Below are positions 59,267 through 64,000 of a stretch of 64,000 bases of DNA, one piece after another. Position 1 is the stretch's first letter. Every line of letters starts with the position of its first letter. The notes beneath the pieces were generated by a model. It was not told where the DNA came from. It saw only the letters and a program-made list of their open reading frames with translations, and made no database searches. The DNA is from Bugula neritina (Eukaryota > Bryozoa > Gymnolaemata > Cheilostomatida > Bugulidae). The position numbers and the translations under genes are program-made. Location of the stretch: assembly GCA_964035545.1 (NCBI GenBank), contig OZ037768.1, forward strand, positions 11,116,741-11,180,740, in the 5' to 3' direction.

Positions 59267-62200
59267 ATGGAGACTTCTCAACTTTACAATCAGCTAAGAT
59301 TTCACATTGAACAACCATATAACATTAACAAACTCTCTACAAGGCACAAGCATCCCCAACCTATTGTTATTGAAAAGCATGGGGGTGCCAGTGTCCTTCG
59401 TGGTGACAAAGATGAGCCTATAGACAAAGAATACAAGCCTCAGTTTACAATGGTGTCCATGGAAAAACTGGAAGAAGCTCAGTTCCTAGTGAAACGAAAT
59501 TTAAAAAAACAAAAAGCTCCATTGGTAAGTTTATGAATATGAATATTGATGCTAAATAAGCTTTTTTTATTTTGAGTTGCAAATTATGTGTCTGCAAAAT
59601 TTATCTTATGTAAGTGCACTTAGTATATGGTTCTATGATTGTAGTCTAAAGTTCTGTAGGTATTGTGTACTGGAACTGTGAATTAGAATTGCACTCGAAA
59701 ATTGTAACAGCGTCATGTTTGAATTTTCGTGCTGTGAAGAAGAAGGTAGAATGGTCAAGAAAGCAGTACTTAGTTTTTATAATATTCTTTATACAGTCTC
59801 CAAAGGGTGATAAAGGAGGTGTAAAGCAGGCAAAGAAAGTTCCTTCTCAAAGGCTTATTAACAAACAACCTTTGAAAGTCACTCCTACAAAAAAGCTGAG
59901 CCATTTACCAGGTAAAGGTAAATTTGTAGGTGTTTTTCGCTTTTCCCCTTCTTTTTTTCAATATTTTTACATTAAAGCTATATATCACTCCAGCATTGTG
60001 GCAGGTTTAACATATCAATTACTTAAGCTATACTATACCTATAATAAACGTATTTTGATTTCTAGCCGTTGGTGATTCTCCACCTGTGAAAGATTTAACT
60101 AACAACAAGTCTAGTGCTAAGCCAGTTCGAACTAAAAGACCTACTTACAGGCAGTCACCCACCCGCCTTCAAAAACAGTCACCCACTCGCCTTCAAAAAC
60201 AGTCACCCACCCGCCTTCAAAAACAGTCACCCACTCGCTTTCAAAAACAGTCACCCACCCGCATTCAAAAACAGTCACCCACCCGACTTCAAAAGCAATC
60301 ACCTACTCGATTTCGGCAACAGTCACCTGCCCGTCAAGGTAGATTAGCTTTAGATCTCAATGGTAATGTATAGAATAATGATATCCATGATCAGCTACTT
60401 ATTTAAATTTATTTTGTAGGCAATGGCAAGAGCCAAAGCGATGAAAGTTTCAAACCATTCTTTCGAAATGGTGTTTGGCAAGAAAAATTGAACGAGATAG
60501 ATTCTGCGCACAGTATGCCAGTACGTTGCTCTCTTGCATCTTTTGTGATTTTAGACAGGTTTTCTTTTCTTAAGGCAATTTGCTAGTTAAGGCAATTTGC
60601 TAGTGGGTTGGTTCTACTTGAGGAAGGAATGAATAATTTCACTAATTATAATACTCCGTTAAATATAGGTATCATGCATATATTCATCTAAGTATTTTTT
60701 GAACAATAATTGAGTGCACTAGTTTTCTCCACTTTGCAATTAATTTTGTTTTCAATTTAAATTTTAAAATTCCATTTACATTTTCTAGAATCTGCACAAG
60801 ATGGCGATGGATCAGCTGCTGAATGTACAGGCAGGCAGACAAGTAAACTATTCAAAACCCAAACCGACGCAAACGAAAAAGAAAATGAGAACTGCAAATA
60901 AAAGTGAGGACTTCAAACAATTACTTTTAATTTATACATATTTTTATTTATATTTCAATCATGTATTAAAAGTGGTAATCATATGCTATGTTTATATAAA
61001 AAGGTTGTTTATATGCAGTCAGGGAGAACCTTTTTAAATTACCACCTAATTTTTACTCAGGTCTAATTTTTATGAGGTTAAATTGATTAAAAACAAGTCG
61101 TACCATGCAATCATGTAAGTTGAGTTTTACAAAAATTGTGTATGGTAAGAAAATACTTTTATCATTAAATTACAGTAGTACTATATTTTTATAAATAGGA
61201 AAACACAAGCACTTTTAAATGAATATTATTCAAAGTTTGCTGTGCATGAACAGAATATTGACATAAAAATAAATTACAACTTGAGCTTCAAAAAATTGAG
61301 ATTGTTATTACTTTTGGAAGTCAGAATTTAATAATTTGGTTTTGTGCAAGTTTGCCTTGTAAATGGCTTTTAATATGAATGTAAAGTTATATAATTATAA
61401 TAAAAAAACATTCCTTTTATTGTGAATTTATAAGAAAATATTCAAGTAGATGTGTCCCCTTTTACTTATAAAAATGTAGTTGGGCGAAATTTTTGTGTCT
61501 TCATGTTTTTTTATATATTTAGTGCAAATTATTGCATTATTTTTCTAGAAGTAAAGAATTCAAAGTTTGCTAATAGAAGCTCTCTGTCTCCTTATTACAC
61601 TCCTGCCAGTTCTGCTCAAAAGCTCCGAGAGAAAATCTACCGAGAGCCACTACCACGCCCTCAATCCTACAGACCTGCTTCCTCATATATCTCGCCTAAG
61701 AATCCCAGGAAGGCGAAAAGGCGAGGCCAAGTGTTACAACGCCATCACACTGCAGCTCAGTACGACCCTGACTACAACTATATCAACCCAGATGAGATTC
61801 TTGCAAGCACGAGGCAGCATGTGCTGTCAAATCAAGTAAGCAGACGGACATTTGTCAATTTAATAAGAAAATTAAAGCAACTAATACTCTAACTCTATGC
61901 AATCATTGACTGATTTTCGGTCATTATTGATTATTGAATGTGTTGTAAGGCCATAGCTTGCTTTAATGTACCTGAGTTACTCCTTGTTATAAATTGCGTA
62001 TTTTTGGGCTTTATCTGTTTTTTGGTTGAATTATATGTGAAGACACAAACGTCAGCTCCTAGAGAACTTCCTAATGCTGAAGAGTTTATAAAAAGAGTCA
62101 TGGAAGCAAGACTGGCAAAGTAAGTCATATATTCTAGACTTCTTACAAACTACATTGTGCTAAATGTTTCTGTAAGAACACAGTTGCCGGTTGGCAGCTA

Positions 62201-63970
62201 GGCGTTTCTCGAATGTTGGGCCATGTTTGTGATTTTTAGTATAATATGCTGTAAGAGCATTATAATGTGTTTAAGTTAGTGAAGTATTGTACTCGGTGTA
62301 GGGCTGAGTGTTAATATATCATATTGAATTCAATATTTTATTCACTAAAGAAAGACAATATGTATGTCTCATACTCTTTTGATTTTGTCGCTGAAGTGTT
62401 GGTGAAAGAATGAATGCATTTGAAATTAGTAGCTCAGATTATTTTGTGAGTTGTTTGATTCGTAAAGGATTTGACTAAAGTTCAAATTGATCCAACGTAT
62501 GCCGTTCCAAGTATACTGCTTGGCTAAAACTGAGCAACTGTGAATGTCCAAAGTACACATTATATTTTATTCCAACCCTAATGAGCTGCCCTGTGAATTC
62601 ATGGCTGTTTCAACTTGCTATAACTGAGTAATTCAGAGTTCAGCATAAATGTATACATTGTTTGTGTAAAGCAGTGAAAGCAAGCAGCAATACGAAGCTC
62701 AATTAAATTCCAAAAAGCTAGTAGATGCCATTGAAAGAGAAGCTAGAGAGCGTTTAGAGCCGATGATTGAGCGAGCTGAGGTATGGATTTATTTTTTATT
62801 ACTTACCAGACTTTTAGAATATTCTTGAACATTTTATTATTTTAGTAACTCATGTTTTAGAGCTAGAATATAATATATCATGTTTACTTGTATCCCGTGT
62901 ATCTATGCATGTTGTATGGGGCTTTATTTTCTATGTTAGAGGCTGTCCGAAGATGTAAAAAAAGCATTGAAAGCTGCACCAAAATCTAGTCGATTGTACA
63001 CAACCAATCCTCAGGTAATTCCTTTATTATTTGTTACTTCTAAAACAAAGCCTGTCGAAGCTTATATGTAAATCGACAAATATACGATCACAAAATAAAC
63101 TTGGTGGAGGAAATAAAAGAAGAAATGTCTTTGAAAGCGCTTAAAATAACTAATTCTGCTTTTCCTGTGCATTATGCAATATGTTGCAAATTGATGAATT
63201 ATTAAGCATTTTAAAATCCTTGATATATACAAATTAATCAAACAGATATATGTAAGTTTAGACTACAGGCACGGTAACATTGCATTATGTGAACACTTCA
63301 ACCTGGCGAAAATGAAGAAATCCTTGTAGAATTATTTCATATGTAGAGTGAGGAAAATATGGGCTGTTCTAACAATTATGTATGATAAATCTTTAATGAA
63401 AATAATTCAGCCCAAGCTATCAGCTGTGTTATGCTTTTGATGACAGTATGATGGAGGTCATGAAGGTGAAAATGTCAGTGCGGATGATTTGCTGCAGCAT
63501 CCTGTTGATTCCCGTCTGTGTGGTAAACCTCAACATGGCCACCTGAACCATTCTTCAGTGTTGCACTTTAAGGATGACCTATTTGAGAATCAGCCTGCTG
63601 TAGATTCAGGCTCAGCATCTCTTTCCAATGGAGATTTAGACCAGCTGGAAACTATGATGGACCGTTTGGATATGATGCATGTAAGTGATTCAGCCAATTC
63701 ACGCTCTTCACTTCACTCAACTTTGTGCAACAAGAATTAACTGAAAATCATGTAACATCAAATATTTTGCTAATTGTTTTTTTTATATTTTACTGACGTT
63801 TTATAAATAACTACTATTTTGTTATAGACGAATTTTAGTCTGTGCGAAAAGGTAAAATTGGTGCTGTTGTTTTTGATAGACTGAGCACTTGGAAATAAGA
63901 CGAAGGTGGCTCACCTCATCTAATTATAACAGTACTTCTGGTCTAATGACTTTAAATGAACCGGCATTTG
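59267..63970 (+). CDS. Moonraker/KIAA0753-like (MNR/OFIP family) centriolar-satellite protein, N-terminal 11 exons, 3'-partial
   Basis: Exons: 59267-59524, 59797-59911, 60066-60362, 60420-60520, 60789-60903, 61549-61835, 62043-62119, 62672-62780, 62940-63014, 63447-63680, 63880-63970. Phases agree throughout, giving 586 codons, and the gene continues past the window. The N-terminus (QLYNQLRFHIEQPYNINKLS, PIVIEKHGG, FTMVSMEKLEEAQFLVKRNL) lines up with the start of human KIAA0753. Further on, LVDAIEREARERLEPMIERAE and LETMMDRLDMM match human blocks near its C-terminal half, in order. The middle is basic, disordered and repeat-bearing. In vertebrates the protein binds OFD1 and FOPNL at centriolar satellites and supports centriole duplication and ciliogenesis. 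The start is the first ATG before the conserved block. The family call rests on short conserved blocks. Confidence 0.85.
60152..60345 (+). repeat. In-frame 24-bp coding repeat: eight QSPTRxQK octads
   Basis: In the third Moonraker-like exon the octad Q-S-P-T-R-(L/F/I)-Q-K is repeated seven times with conservative changes. An eighth, QSPARQGR, ends the run (about residues 154-217). Each carries S-P-x-R, the full CDK phosphorylation consensus. Nucleotide units differ mostly by silent or conservative changes (CCCGCC, CTCGCC, CTCGCT, CCCGAC), so the repeat is coding, not a slipped intronic array. Human KIAA0753 has no such array that I recall. Confidence 0.92.
60904..61548 (+). other. Moonraker-like gene intron, 645 bp
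   Basis: AT-rich, with no second gene or repeat recognised. The other introns of this gene in the window are 57-551 bp (those over 300 bp are 62120-62671 and 63015-63446) and likewise look empty. Confidence 0.6.
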
Positions 63971-64000
63971 GTAAGTTCTTTTGGGGACATACAGGTGTGG

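Overview
The window is nuclear DNA of an animal. Genes are split by many GT-AG introns, intron and intergenic DNA is AT-rich, and simple-sequence arrays are frequent. The proteins match bilaterian families closely. Together with a local pair of orphan-type receptors this fits an invertebrate bilaterian, possibly a lophotrochozoan, but the phylum cannot be fixed from this sequence. No bacterial, viral or CRISPR-type system was seen.

Layout. (1) 1-10310, + strand: the last seven coding exons of an MCRS1 (microspherule protein 1) orthologue, including its C-terminal FHA domain; the 5' part lies left of the window. (2) 10311-12750: intergenic, with a tRNA-derived SINE bounded by a 19-bp target-site duplication. 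(3) About 12785-15490 and about 20990-26570, + strand: two paralogous class A GPCR genes (433 and 435 residues). Each has an intronless coding region and probably an upstream noncoding exon. (4) 27150-53946, - strand: a complete USP32 orthologue. I assembled it from 32 coding exons that join in frame to about 1474 codons: N-terminal region, two canonical EF-hands, DUSP, a Ubl-like segment, the split USP catalytic domain, and a CVIQ prenylation box. Its 3' end converges on the second GPCR gene. (5) 53964-59266: intergenic, cryptically simple AT-rich DNA. (6) 59267 to the right edge, + strand: the N-terminal 586 codons of a Moonraker/KIAA0753-like centriolar-satellite gene, head-to-head with USP32 and running off the window. 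It carries a tandem QSPTRLQK-type octad array.

Functional links are loose. MCRS1 and Moonraker homologues both have centrosome or centriolar-satellite roles, and USP32 is a membrane-anchored deubiquitinase. Nothing shows co-regulation. The two receptors are an old local duplication.

Mobile and repeat content is the most unusual part. A three-copy SINE family is present, and one copy is interrupted by a 111-bp foldback element with a perfect 9-bp target duplication; the other two copies serve as empty sites. Two further terminal-inverted-repeat elements and a 40-bp near-perfect palindrome were seen. Several intronic minisatellites are present: one in MCRS1 is made of about 30 units that each resemble a 3' splice site, and one in USP32 has higher-order structure. 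No clearly undescribed biological system is evident. Exon borders were placed by eye from frame, splice signals and recalled human homologues, and may be off by a base or a codon.
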